Source: Paracoccaceae bacterium
Lineage (GTDB): Bacteria; Pseudomonadota; Alphaproteobacteria; Rhodobacterales; Rhodobacteraceae
DNA: 64,000 bases
Reading direction: 5' to 3'
NCBI GenBank assembly: GCA_022763485.1
Contig: JALEGX010000011.1
Location: forward strand, 19,807 to 83,806
Made by a program: the position numbers and the translations under genes. The notes beneath the pieces were generated by a model. It worked only from the letters and a program-made list of their open reading frames with translations. It ran no database searches and was not told the DNA's origin. Below are positions 9,443-18,304 of this stretch, piece after piece (positions within the stretch are counted from its first letter, which is position 1; every line of letters starts with the position of its first letter).

Positions 9443-10792
9443 TCACGCCCGCTCAAACCCGCGCGCGATCTCATAGTCGGTGACCACGCGGTTGAACTCC
9501 TCGATTTCCCATTCGGCGGCGCGGGCGTAATGGGCCACCACCTCCTCGCCCAAGGCCGCCTTCAGCATGTCCGACCCCAGCAGCGCCTCGCGCGCCTCGG
9601 CCAGGGTGCGGGGGATATGGCGCTTGTCGTCGTCGGCATAGGCATCCCCGGCAAAGACCGCGGGCAGCTCCAGCTGCTCCTCGATCCCCTTCAGCCCGGC
9701 CGCCAGCATCACCGCCTGCGCCAGATAGGGGTTCATGTCGGCGCCCGGCACCCGGCATTCCACCCGCACGCCCCGGGTGTCTTCCCCGCACAGGCGGAAG
9801 GCCGCGGTGCGGTTGTCCACCGACCAGACCACCTGCGTCGGCGCAAAGCTGCCCTTGGCAAAGCGCTTGTAGCTGTTGATGTAGGGGGCCATGAAATAGG
9901 TGTATTCGGCGGCATAGGTCATCAGCCCGGCCATGTAGTGATCCATCAGCCGCGACTTGCCGTGCGGCCGGTCGGGATCGAAAAACGCATTGGCCCCGTC
10001 CCGCCACAGCGACTGGTGCACATGGCTGGCCGAGCCGACCCGGTCCTGATGCCACTTGGGCAGGAAGGACGCCGCCACCCCGTGCTGATGGGCGATCTCC
10101 TTCACCCCGTGTTTGGCCAGCGTGTGGTGATCGGCGCAGGCCAGCGCCTCGGCATACTTCAGGTTCAGCTCTTCCTGACCGGCCTCGGCCTCGCCTTTCG
10201 AGCCTTCGACCGGCAGGCCCATGGCCCGCAGGTGATTGCGGATCGGACGCATCACGTATTCTTCCTTGGAGGTCTGGAAGATGTGATAATCCTCGTTGTA
10301 ATTGGAAATCGGTTTCAGCGCGAAGCCGCCCCGGGCGATCTCATCCGCCGTCCCCTGAAACAGGAAGAACTCCAGCTCGGTCGCCATCACCGGGGTCAGG
10401 CCCAGCTCCTGCGCGCGGGCGATCTGGCGCTTCAGCATTTCGCGCGGCGCATGGGGCACCGGCGCATGGCTGTGGTGGTCCAGCACGTCACACAGGCACA
10501 TCGCGGTGCCCTCAAGCCACGGCACCGGCCGCAGCGTCGACAGGTCCGGCTTCATCACATAGTCGCCATAGCCCCGTTCCCAGCTGGTCGAGGCATAGCC
10601 GTCAGGCGTCGCCATCTCCAGATCCGTGGCCAGCAGGTAATTGCAGCAATGCGTCTCGCCCTCGGCCATCTCCAGAAAGGCCTCGGCATGGAAGCGCTTC
10701 CCCATCAGGCGTCCCTGCATGTCCACGATACAGGCCAGCACCGTGTCAATCTGGCCAGATGCCACTTGCGTTTCGAGCTCTTGAAGATTCAT
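9443..10792 (-). CDS. Glutamine synthetase family protein (gamma-glutamyl-amine ligase-like)
   Basis: ATELEFFLF, KGEAEAGQEELNLKY, SASHVHQSLW, NSYKRFAKGSFAPTQVVWSVDNRTAAFR typical of the GS fold; start set at ATG 10792. Confidence 0.9.
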   Translation of the reverse strand: MNLQELETQVASGQIDTVLACIVDMQGRLMGKRFHAEAFLEMAEGETHCCNYLLATDLEMATPDGYASTSWERGYGDYVMKPDLSTLRPVPWLEGTAMCLCDVLDHHSHAPVPHAPREMLKRQIARAQELGLTPVMATELEFFLFQGTADEIARGGFALKPISNYNEDYHIFQTSKEEYVMRPIRNHLRAMGLPVEGSKGEAEAGQEELNLKYAEALACADHHTLAKHGVKEIAHQHGVAASFLPKWHQDRVGSASHVHQSLWRDGANAFFDPDRPHGKSRLMDHYMAGLMTYAAEYTYFMAPYINSYKRFAKGSFAPTQVVWSVDNRTAAFRLCGEDTRGVRVECRVPGADMNPYLAQAVMLAAGLKGIEEQLELPAVFAGDAYADDDKRHIPRTLAEAREALLGSDMLKAALGEEVVAHYARAAEWEIEEFNRVVTDYEIARGFERA

Positions 10793-10804
10793 GTCGCCTC
10801 CCCG

Positions 10805-10835
10805 AAAAAACGCGGGGAAGGCTCCCCTCCCCGCG
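10805..10835 (-). terminator. Rho-independent-type terminator/attenuator on the minus strand between dctP and GS-like gene
   Basis: Minus strand CGCGGGG-AGGGGAGCCTT-CCCCGCG followed by TTTTTT. Confidence 0.75.
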
Positions 10836-10851
10836 CGATAGTTGGATGTGA

Positions 10852-11886
10852 TCAGCCGTAGCGATACGGCCGGCCGGCCTTTTGCATGTCCGCGTTGTAC
10901 TTGCGGAAGATCTCGACCACCTTGGCCTGCACCGGGCCTTCGGCGGCGATTTCGTCCCAGAAGGCCACGGCGGCGTTTTCCACCTGCGCCCATTCTTCGT
11001 CCGGGATCGAGGTCAGCTGCATCTTGGTGCCATTGACCCGCAGGTTGGCTTCGCCGCCCCAATACCACCACTGGCGATAATAGTGCGACTGGTCACAGCA
11101 GACGCGGAACAGCGTTTGCAGGTCTTCCGGCAGCTCGTTCCAACGGTCCATATTGGCAAAGAACGAACCCGCCCAGGCGCCCGAGATGTTGTTGGTCAGG
11201 AAGTAGTTGGTCACATCCGCCCAGCCGACAGTGTAATCCTCGGTGATGCCCGACCATGCGATGCCGTCCAGCTCGCCGGTCTGCACCGCAACTTCGATGT
11301 CTTCCCACGGCAGGGTGACCGGCACCACGCCGAACTGGCTCAGGAAGCGGCCCGCGGTCGGGAAGGTGAAGACGCGCTTGCCCTTGAGGTCGGCCAGGCT
11401 GCGGATCGGATCCTTGGTGGCAAAGTGGCAGGGGTCCCAGGACCCGGCCGAGATGTGCTTCACGCCGACGGCGGAATACTGTTCGTCCCAGATCTCGTTC
11501 AGGCCGTATTGGTTGAACAGCACCGGCACATCCAGCGAATAGCGCGAGGCGAAGGGGAAGTAGCCGCCGAACACCGTCACATCGGTGGGCGAGGCCATCG
11601 AGTCGTCATCCGACTGCACCGCGTCGATGGTGCCGCGCTGCATCGCACGGAACAGCTCACCGGTGGGCACCAGCTGGTCGGCATAGAACAGTTCGATCTG
11701 CATGCGGTCGCCTGCGATCTTGTTGAACATTTCGATGGCGGGATCGATCACATGGGCCGCCAGCGCCGGACCGGCATAGGTCTGCATGCGCCACTTGATG
11801 GTGCTCTGCGCGATGGCCGGTGTGGCCAGCGGGGCGGCGACGGCGCCCACGGCAGCGGTTGATAAAAACTTACGTCTTGTCGTCAT
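10852..11886 (-). CDS. dctP: TRAP transporter substrate-binding protein with twin-arginine signal
   Basis: MTTRRKFLSTAAVGAVAAPLATPAIAQ signal; DctP-like body; followed by DctM and DctQ upstream on the same strand. Confidence 0.9.
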   Translation of the reverse strand: MTTRRKFLSTAAVGAVAAPLATPAIAQSTIKWRMQTYAGPALAAHVIDPAIEMFNKIAGDRMQIELFYADQLVPTGELFRAMQRGTIDAVQSDDDSMASPTDVTVFGGYFPFASRYSLDVPVLFNQYGLNEIWDEQYSAVGVKHISAGSWDPCHFATKDPIRSLADLKGKRVFTFPTAGRFLSQFGVVPVTLPWEDIEVAVQTGELDGIAWSGITEDYTVGWADVTNYFLTNNISGAWAGSFFANMDRWNELPEDLQTLFRVCCDQSHYYRQWWYWGGEANLRVNGTKMQLTSIPDEEWAQVENAAVAFWDEIAAEGPVQAKVVEIFRKYNADMQKAGRPYRYG

Positions 11887-11948
11887 TATTACCTCCTGTT
11901 GAAGTTTGTTCAGTCAGCGGTCGGGATCGGGCCTTTGAGGCCTTCTTG

Positions 11949-13268
11949 TTAATTTCCGTAAACGTATTGGGGCAGCCACAGCGCCAGGTCGGGGAAGGCC
12001 ATGACGATGGCCAGCGCCGCGACCATGACCCCCACGAAGGGGATGATGGAGCGATAGATGTCGGTCAGGCTGATCTCTGGCGGAGCCATGGCCTTCATCA
12101 GGAACAGGTTGTAGCCGAAGGGCGGCGTCATATAGGCGATCTGCGTGGTGATCGTGTAGAGCACGCCATACCAGATCAGATCGAAGCCCAGCGTCCCCAC
12201 CAGCGGCACATACAGCGGTGCGACGATGACCAGCATGGCGGTGTCGTCCAGGAAAGTCCCCATCAGGATGAAGCTGAGCTGCATCAGGATCAGGATCACC
12301 CAGGGGCTGAGGCCCAGCTGTTCGGTGAACAGGTTGTCGATGGCCTTGACCGCGCCCAGCCCGTCGAACACCGCGCCGAACCCCAGCGCCGCCAGGATGA
12401 TCCACATGAACATGCAGGAAATCGCCAGCGTCTGCTTGGTGCAGGTGTGCAGCACCTTCCAGCTCATCCGGCGCTTCAGCACCGAGGCAAAGAGCGCCGC
12501 CAGCGCGCCGATGGCCGAGCTTTCCACCAGCGAGGTCCAGCCGTTGACGAAGGGCACCATCATGGCGGCAAAAATCGCCAGCGGCAGGACACCCGCCCAC
12601 AGCAGCTGGCGTTTCTCTGCCGGGGTCACCTCATCCAGATCATCGGCCACCGGGCCCAGCTCGGGGCGCAGGCGGCAGCGGATCCAGATGTAGACGATGA
12701 ACATCGTGGCCATCATCAGCCCCGGGATGATCCCGGCCAGCCACAGCTGGCCCACCGGCTGACGGGCAATCATCGCATAAAGCACCAGCACCACCGAAGG
12801 CGGCACCAGAATGCCCAGCGACGACCCCGCCTGGATGACGCCGGTCACCATGATCTTGTCATAGCCGCGCCGCAGCAGTTCAGGCAGCGCGATGGTGGCG
12901 CCGATGGCCATGCCCGCAACGCTCAGCCCGTTCATCGCCGAAATCAGCACCATCAATCCGATGGTGCCCATCGCCAGCCCGCCGTTCACATTGCCGAACC
13001 AGACATGGAACATGCGGTACAGATCATCGGCCAGCCGGCTTTCGCTGAGCACGTAACCCATGAAGATGAACATCGGCAGGGTCAGCAGCGGATACCATTT
13101 CATCAGCTTCATCGCCGCCGAAAACGGGATGTCCTGACCGCCGGTGCCCCACAGCGCCAGCGCCGCGATGGCCGCAATGGCCCCGATCGCGCCAAAGACC
13201 CGCTGCCCGGTAAAGAGCATCAGCATCATCGACGCGAACATGAAGAGAGCGATATGTTCCTGGCTCAT
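11949..13268 (-). CDS. dctM: TRAP transporter large permease
   Basis: Multi-helix protein with IGLMVLISAMNGLSVAGMAIGATIALPELLRRGYDKIMVTGVIQAGSSLGILVPPS; start set at ATG 13268. Confidence 0.92.
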   Translation of the reverse strand: MSQEHIALFMFASMMLMLFTGQRVFGAIGAIAAIAALALWGTGGQDIPFSAAMKLMKWYPLLTLPMFIFMGYVLSESRLADDLYRMFHVWFGNVNGGLAMGTIGLMVLISAMNGLSVAGMAIGATIALPELLRRGYDKIMVTGVIQAGSSLGILVPPSVVLVLYAMIARQPVGQLWLAGIIPGLMMATMFIVYIWIRCRLRPELGPVADDLDEVTPAEKRQLLWAGVLPLAIFAAMMVPFVNGWTSLVESSAIGALAALFASVLKRRMSWKVLHTCTKQTLAISCMFMWIILAALGFGAVFDGLGAVKAIDNLFTEQLGLSPWVILILMQLSFILMGTFLDDTAMLVIVAPLYVPLVGTLGFDLIWYGVLYTITTQIAYMTPPFGYNLFLMKAMAPPEISLTDIYRSIIPFVGVMVAALAIVMAFPDLALWLPQYVYGN

Positions 13269-13846
13269 AGCTTCGGCTCCGGAATGTCTTGTCCCAGCGC
13301 GCGCGCCAGATCTTTCACCAGTTCTGCAAGGACCTGCAGCAGCATCAGGAACAGCCCGACGATCATGATCGTCTTGACCGGCCAGATATAGGGACGCCAC
13401 GCGGTCGAGGACCGTTCCATCCGGCCGATCTCTTCACTGCCGGTGATCAGCCCGGTGAAGAACTCGATCGGGGCGGTGCCCCAATAGCCCAGCGAATAGG
13501 CGGTGGATCCCAGCGCGCCATAGAGCAGCACCCCAAGATAGAAGATCAGGAACAGCGCGGTCAGGCAGTCGATGGCGGATTTGCGGCGCAGCGACCAGCC
13601 GCCATAAAACAGGTCCATCCGCACGTTCGACCCCATCAGGATCGAATAGGATCCGCCCAGCATGTAATAGGCGACCATGGCGAACTGCGCCATTTCCAGC
13701 GTCCAGAGCGAGGGCACGAAAAAGGTCTTCGAAATCGACGACCACAGCAAGATGCCCATCAGCGCAAAGACGCCATACATCACCACCAGCCCGATGGCGC
13801 GGCTGATGCGGTCGATGAAACGGGCATAGGCCAGCAGCAGGGTCAT
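13265..13846 (-). CDS. dctQ: TRAP transporter small permease
   Basis: DctQ-like membrane protein with MLGGSYSILMGSNVRMDLFYGGWSLR; overlaps dctM start. Confidence 0.87.
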   Translation of the reverse strand: MTLLLAYARFIDRISRAIGLVVMYGVFALMGILLWSSISKTFFVPSLWTLEMAQFAMVAYYMLGGSYSILMGSNVRMDLFYGGWSLRRKSAIDCLTALFLIFYLGVLLYGALGSTAYSLGYWGTAPIEFFTGLITGSEEIGRMERSSTAWRPYIWPVKTIMIVGLFLMLLQVLAELVKDLARALGQDIPEPKL

Positions 13847-14616
13847 GCAGCCCCCTCCTGTGCCTTGTGGGCGGCAAAGGCCACCTGGATCCAGTCGGCC
13901 AGGAAGGCGCCCATGCGCTCCTGCTGATCGGGGGTCTGGATCAGATCGTTGCGGATCTCGATCATCACGTTCCGCAGCCCGTGCCGCGCGCCCTGCACAT
14001 CCAGCGTATGGGCAACGCCGTCACTGGCGTCATAGGGTTCGTTCATCCGGATGTCATAGGCGGCCCCGGCGGGCTGATGCGCCATCATGGCCTGCGCGAA
14101 ACTCTGGTCTTCACCGTGCAGGATGCCGATCTCCACCGCGCGTTCGCGCCCGTTGAACACGGGCGTGAAGCTGTGCACCGTCACCATCAGCTCCAGCGTC
14201 TCACGATGCGTCTCGATCTGCTGGGTGATGGCGCGTGCAAACGGCCGGTAGACATGATCGGCCCGCAGGTCCCGGTCGGCCTGGCTGAGCCCGGCATTGC
14301 CGGCAATCGCATAGATCTCGCTCTGTTCCGGTATCGCGCTCAGCGCTTCGGGCGGGCGGTTGCAGTCATAGACCAGCCTGGACACCGCCCCTTCGACCAA
14401 AACACTGGGCAGCGCCTGCAGCAGCGCCTGCGCCACCCCCAGCGCACCGGGGTCCCACGCCACATGGCTCTGCACCGCCTCATCAGACAGGCCCAGGTTG
14501 TTCAGGTCTGCGGGGATGCGGTTGGATGCGTGCTCACAGACGATCAGGAATCGTGCCTGACGATCCGTTTGCGTGGTGCGGAACACCTCGCCGAAATCGA
14601 TCTTTTCCATGCTCAT
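13843..14616 (-). CDS. N-formylglutamate amidohydrolase family protein
   Basis: FLIVCEHASNRIPADLNNLGL, VSRLVYDCNRPPEALSAIPEQSE, VTVHSFTPVFNGRERAVEIGILH are family hallmarks. Confidence 0.9.
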   Translation of the reverse strand: MSMEKIDFGEVFRTTQTDRQARFLIVCEHASNRIPADLNNLGLSDEAVQSHVAWDPGALGVAQALLQALPSVLVEGAVSRLVYDCNRPPEALSAIPEQSEIYAIAGNAGLSQADRDLRADHVYRPFARAITQQIETHRETLELMVTVHSFTPVFNGRERAVEIGILHGEDQSFAQAMMAHQPAGAAYDIRMNEPYDASDGVAHTLDVQGARHGLRNVMIEIRNDLIQTPDQQERMGAFLADWIQVAFAAHKAQEGAA

Positions 14617-14651
14617 TCTTGATTCTGCGCCCTTCATGCCTGCAGAGGATT

Positions 14652-14729
14652 TGACAAAAGGATGTCACCTGTCAATAATTTTCCAACAAATTTTTGACAC
14701 GCCTGACGCGGCTGTCGAAATTTTGACAG
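14652..14729. promoter_or_regulatory. Cluster of TGTCAA/TTGACA inverted repeats, probable RpiR operators
   Basis: TGACA-N6-TGTCA (14652-14667), TGTCAA-N18-TTGACA (14670-14699) and CTGTCGAAATTTTGACAG (14712-14729; one mismatched pair of nine), all between divergent genes. Confidence 0.65.
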
Positions 14730-14753
14730 GAAGACAAGGAAGGGCGTTGAAAC

Positions 14754-15608
14754 ATGACGGTATCCGACAGGCTGATTGAACATCGGGACAAGATGACACC
14801 GACAGAGCGTCAGCTGCTGAATGCCTTGCTGGACGACTATCCGATTGTCGGGCTGGGCAGCATTACCGAGCTTGCAAGCGCTGCATCGGTGTCCACCACG
14901 ACGGTGGCGCGGATGTTGCAGAAGACCGGGTTCGACGGGTTTCCGCAGTTCCAGGCCGCCCTGCGGGCCGAGCTGAAGCAAATGATCTCGGACCCGATTT
15001 CCAAGCGCAACCTTTGGAAGAACGATCTGCCAGAGGAGCACATTCTGAACCGCTACTCCCGGCAGGGTCTGCAGAACCAGCAGCGCACCCTGGATGAGCT
15101 GGACCCGGTGGATTTCGACCAGCTCTGCACGCTGCTTAGCGATCCCGATCGCACCATCTTTGTTGCGGGGGGGCGGATCACTGGCACCCTGGCACATTAT
15201 CTGTTTCTGCATCTCCAGATGATCCGCCCGCAGGTGCGGCTGGTGGCCAGCGGTGGCATGGCGATGCATGACCTGCTGGACGTGCAGGAAAATGACGTGG
15301 TGGTGATCTTCGATGTGCGCCGTTACGAAAACACCACCCTTCAGCTGGCGCAGATGTGCCGGGACAAGGGCGCTCAGGTGGTGCTGTTCACCGACCAGTG
15401 GCGCTCGCCCGTGCACCGGATCGCCAGCCTGACCTTCTCGGCCCGGATCGCGGTGCCCTCTGCCTGGGACAGCTGCCTGCCGCTTCTGATGCTGATCGAA
15501 TGCACCATCGCCGCGGTGCAGGAAAACCTGTGGGAAATGGTCAAGGACCGCACCGACGCGCTGGAAGAGGCCTTCAACCAGAGCAAGCTGTTCCGCAAGT
15601 TCATATAG
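14754..15608 (+). CDS. MurR/RpiR-family transcriptional regulator
   Basis: N-terminal HTH (LASAASVSTTTVARMLQKTGFDGFPQFQAALR) and SIS domain (FVAGGRITGTLAHYL). Confidence 0.93.
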   Translation: MTVSDRLIEHRDKMTPTERQLLNALLDDYPIVGLGSITELASAASVSTTTVARMLQKTGFDGFPQFQAALRAELKQMISDPISKRNLWKNDLPEEHILNRYSRQGLQNQQRTLDELDPVDFDQLCTLLSDPDRTIFVAGGRITGTLAHYLFLHLQMIRPQVRLVASGGMAMHDLLDVQENDVVVIFDVRRYENTTLQLAQMCRDKGAQVVLFTDQWRSPVHRIASLTFSARIAVPSAWDSCLPLLMLIECTIAAVQENLWEMVKDRTDALEEAFNQSKLFRKFI

Positions 15609-15900
15609 GTGGGGGGATCGCTACGGGGCCCCCTCCCCTGCCCGCTTGAAATCTGGCATCGGTCGGTCGGGTCTGCGCGCTGACCGATGCGTCATCGAAG
15701 CAATCGGGCCGTTCGCGGCGTGGGTGTTCCCTGCCCACCCCATAGCCGCATTTGGCCGCTCGGTGCTTCCACAACCCCCCTAACACGGCTCTAATCCAGC
15801 TGTTCCGCGCAGGCGCCGCGCCTGGACGGCGACAGTTTTTCCTTGCACGAATCCGGCGATTTGGACAATAGTCACGAAAAAGAGGCAATAAACGCCAAAT

Positions 15901-15914
15901 TCCGTGAACACGGA
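15901..15914. promoter_or_regulatory. Perfect palindrome just upstream of repA, candidate RepA/RepB operator
   Basis: TCCGTG-AA-CACGGA, 19 bp 5' of the proposed repA ATG at 15933. Confidence 0.5.
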
Positions 15915-15932
15915 GTGCAAGTCAGAGAGCAG

Positions 15933-17120
15933 ATGGACAACATCGATCCCCATGAAGACCTCAACGAGGTCATCCGTCAACACGCAGAGTGGTTGGCGAC
16001 GCAGTTGCATCATCAGCGCGAGAGCCTGTTTCCGCCCGATGCGGCCAAAGCAATGCGCAAGTTCACCTCCGGCGAGGCCGCGGCCCTGCTGGGCGTGAAT
16101 GACTCCTACCTGCGCAAGCTGCATCTGGACGGCAAGGGCCCCTCCCCTGAAATGACGCCCGGCAATCGGCGGATCTATTCGGTCGCGGATATCCAGGAAC
16201 TGCGCGAACTGCTTGAAAAGACAGCTAGAAAACCGGGGGACTACCTGCCCGGACGGCGCGAGGGTGACCACCTGCAGATCATCGGCGTGATGAACTTCAA
16301 GGGCGGCTCGGGCAAGACCACCAGCTCGGCCCATCTGGCGCAGCGGCTGGCGCTCAAGGGCTATCGCGTGCTGGCGATCGATCTGGACCCGCAGGCCTCG
16401 CTGACCGCGCTGCACGGGGTCCAGCCGGAAATTGACCTGGAGGACGGCGGCACGCTGTATGACGCCATCCGCTATGAGGATCCCGCCCCGATCGCTTCGG
16501 TGATCCGCAAGACCTACATTCCGAATCTCGACCTGATTCCGGGCAATCTGGAGCTGATGGAATTTGAGCATGAAACCCCCCGCGCCCTGTCTCAGGGCAA
16601 CGCGGGCCTGTTCTTTTTCCGGGTAAAAGAGGCTCTAACACAGGTCGATTCCGATTATGACGTCGTGGTGATCGACTGCCCGCCGCAGCTGGGCTTTCTC
16701 ACCATGTCGGCGCTGTCGGCCTCCACCGGCGTGCTGGTGACGATCCACCCGGAAATGCTGGACGTGATGTCGATGTCGCAATTCCTGCGCATGACCGCCG
16801 ATCTGATGGACGTGATCGCCGAAAGCGGCGCGGATATGTCCCACGATTGGATGCGCTATCTGTTAACACGTTATGAACCCACCGACGCCCCGCAAAACCG
16901 GATCGTAGCCTTTTTGCGCACCATGTATGGCGACAAGGTGCTGAACGCGCCGATGTTGAAATCCACGGCGATCTCCGATGCGGGGCTGACCAAGCAGACC
17001 CTCTATGAGGTCGAGCGCAGCGCCTTCACCCGGTCCACCTACGACCGGGCCATCGAAAGCCTGAACGCCGTCAATGATGAGATCGCCGATCTGATCCAGA
17101 AGACATGGGGGAGGACATGA
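15933..17120 (+). CDS. repA: RepA, ParA-type partition ATPase of repABC replicon
   Basis: N-terminal HTH region (FTSGEAAALLGVNDSYLRKLHLDGKGP) and deviant Walker A NFKGGSGKTT; followed by repB with ATGA overlap. ORF track starts at 15843. Confidence 0.96.
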   Translation: MDNIDPHEDLNEVIRQHAEWLATQLHHQRESLFPPDAAKAMRKFTSGEAAALLGVNDSYLRKLHLDGKGPSPEMTPGNRRIYSVADIQELRELLEKTARKPGDYLPGRREGDHLQIIGVMNFKGGSGKTTSSAHLAQRLALKGYRVLAIDLDPQASLTALHGVQPEIDLEDGGTLYDAIRYEDPAPIASVIRKTYIPNLDLIPGNLELMEFEHETPRALSQGNAGLFFFRVKEALTQVDSDYDVVVIDCPPQLGFLTMSALSASTGVLVTIHPEMLDVMSMSQFLRMTADLMDVIAESGADMSHDWMRYLLTRYEPTDAPQNRIVAFLRTMYGDKVLNAPMLKSTAISDAGLTKQTLYEVERSAFTRSTYDRAIESLNAVNDEIADLIQKTWGRT

Positions 17121-18130
17121 CCGACAGCCGCAAGAAACGCATGGCCCTGCTGGACAACATGGCCGCCGCGGGCGCCGCCTCCCCGTCCGGGGCGACCTCG
17201 ATGATGAGCGCCAACCGCGCGCTGCGCTCCGCCCGCGATGCGGTGGACGCCCATCACGTGTGGGAGCTGGACCCGGCCCAGATTGACGACACACGGCTGG
17301 CCGACCGCCTGAACCCCGAAGACGTGCTGGACCTGCGCGACGCGATCGAGGCCAACGGCCAGACCGTGCCGATCCTGGTGCGCCGCAATCCCGCCGACAG
17401 CAATCGCTATCTGCTGATCTATGGTCGGCGCCGGCTGGAGGCGATCCGCGGCTCCGACAAGGTGGCCAAGGTGCGCGCGCTGGTCGCCACCATGGATGAC
17501 GACGCCTCGCTGCGGGCGCAGATTTCCGAGAACATGGCCCGCCGTGATCTGTCGTTCATCGAACGGGCGCTGATGGCCAAGACCCTTGTCGACAGCGGCT
17601 TCGGCAACCAGAGCCAGGTGGCCGAGGTTCTGACGGTGACCAAATCATCGGTTTCGATGGCCATTTCGGTGGTTGAAAGCATCGGTGAAGAGCTGGTGCG
17701 CGCCATCGGGGCCGCCCATGGCATCGGTCGCCCCCGCTGGGAGAAGCTGGCCACGGCGATCGAACAGAGCCGCGCAGATCCCGCGCGCCTGGCCGATGTC
17801 GCCTACACCACGCGCGACAGCTTTGCCGTCGGCACGCTGACCGAGCTGCCTGATGACGGCGATGTCGACCTATCGGTTCTGGCCTTTGACGCGGTGATGA
17901 AGGCGGTCGGCGATCCCGGCAAACCCCAGAACGCCAAGGCCCCCTCCCCTGCCCGCGCGCGGCGGCGCACGCTGACCGTAGCGGGCCATAGCGGCGGTTC
18001 GGTCCAGCGCACGGCCAAGGGGCTGGCGATCACGCTGAAAGACGGGGCCTTTGCCGACTGGATCGAGGCCGAGGCCCAAACCCTGATTGACGACCTTCAC
18101 GCGCGTTGGCTGCAACGCGGCGAAGACTGA
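17117..18130 (+). CDS. repB: RepB, ParB-type partition protein
   Basis: ParB-like core (LVRRNPADSNRYLLIYGRRRLEAIRGSDKVAKVRALVA; ISENMARRDLSFIERALMAKTLVDSGFGNQSQVAEVL). Confidence 0.95.
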   Translation: MTDSRKKRMALLDNMAAAGAASPSGATSMMSANRALRSARDAVDAHHVWELDPAQIDDTRLADRLNPEDVLDLRDAIEANGQTVPILVRRNPADSNRYLLIYGRRRLEAIRGSDKVAKVRALVATMDDDASLRAQISENMARRDLSFIERALMAKTLVDSGFGNQSQVAEVLTVTKSSVSMAISVVESIGEELVRAIGAAHGIGRPRWEKLATAIEQSRADPARLADVAYTTRDSFAVGTLTELPDDGDVDLSVLAFDAVMKAVGDPGKPQNAKAPSPARARRRTLTVAGHSGGSVQRTAKGLAITLKDGAFADWIEAEAQTLIDDLHARWLQRGED

Positions 18131-18164
18131 GGAAGAGCAAAACAAAGGAGGCACACGCCAGACA

Positions 18165-18255
18165 AAAGAAAAGGTCCCGCAAAGACGATACTCCACGAGA
18201 CCCTGACTTGTTCTTAGCACCTTCAAGGTAGTGTTCGTGGCCATAATCCGCAAGT
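18165..18255 (-). ncRNA. Probable antisense ctRNA (incompatibility RNA) in repB-repC intergenic region
   Basis: 174-nt non-coding gap at the canonical ctRNA position; minus strand carries GGTCTCG-N16-CGGGACC followed by TTTTCTTTT (18162-18202), a terminator. The 5' end is estimated, not determined. Confidence 0.65.
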
Positions 18256-18304
18256 CCAAAGTGATTCGCGGCACGGGATTTCTTTGTCTTCGTGAACAGA
18301 AAAC

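Noticed and set aside
11820-13391. 523-aa plus-strand ORF rich in His/Gln/Arg
   Set aside because: Antisense to dctM; composition typical of the complement of a hydrophobic membrane protein.
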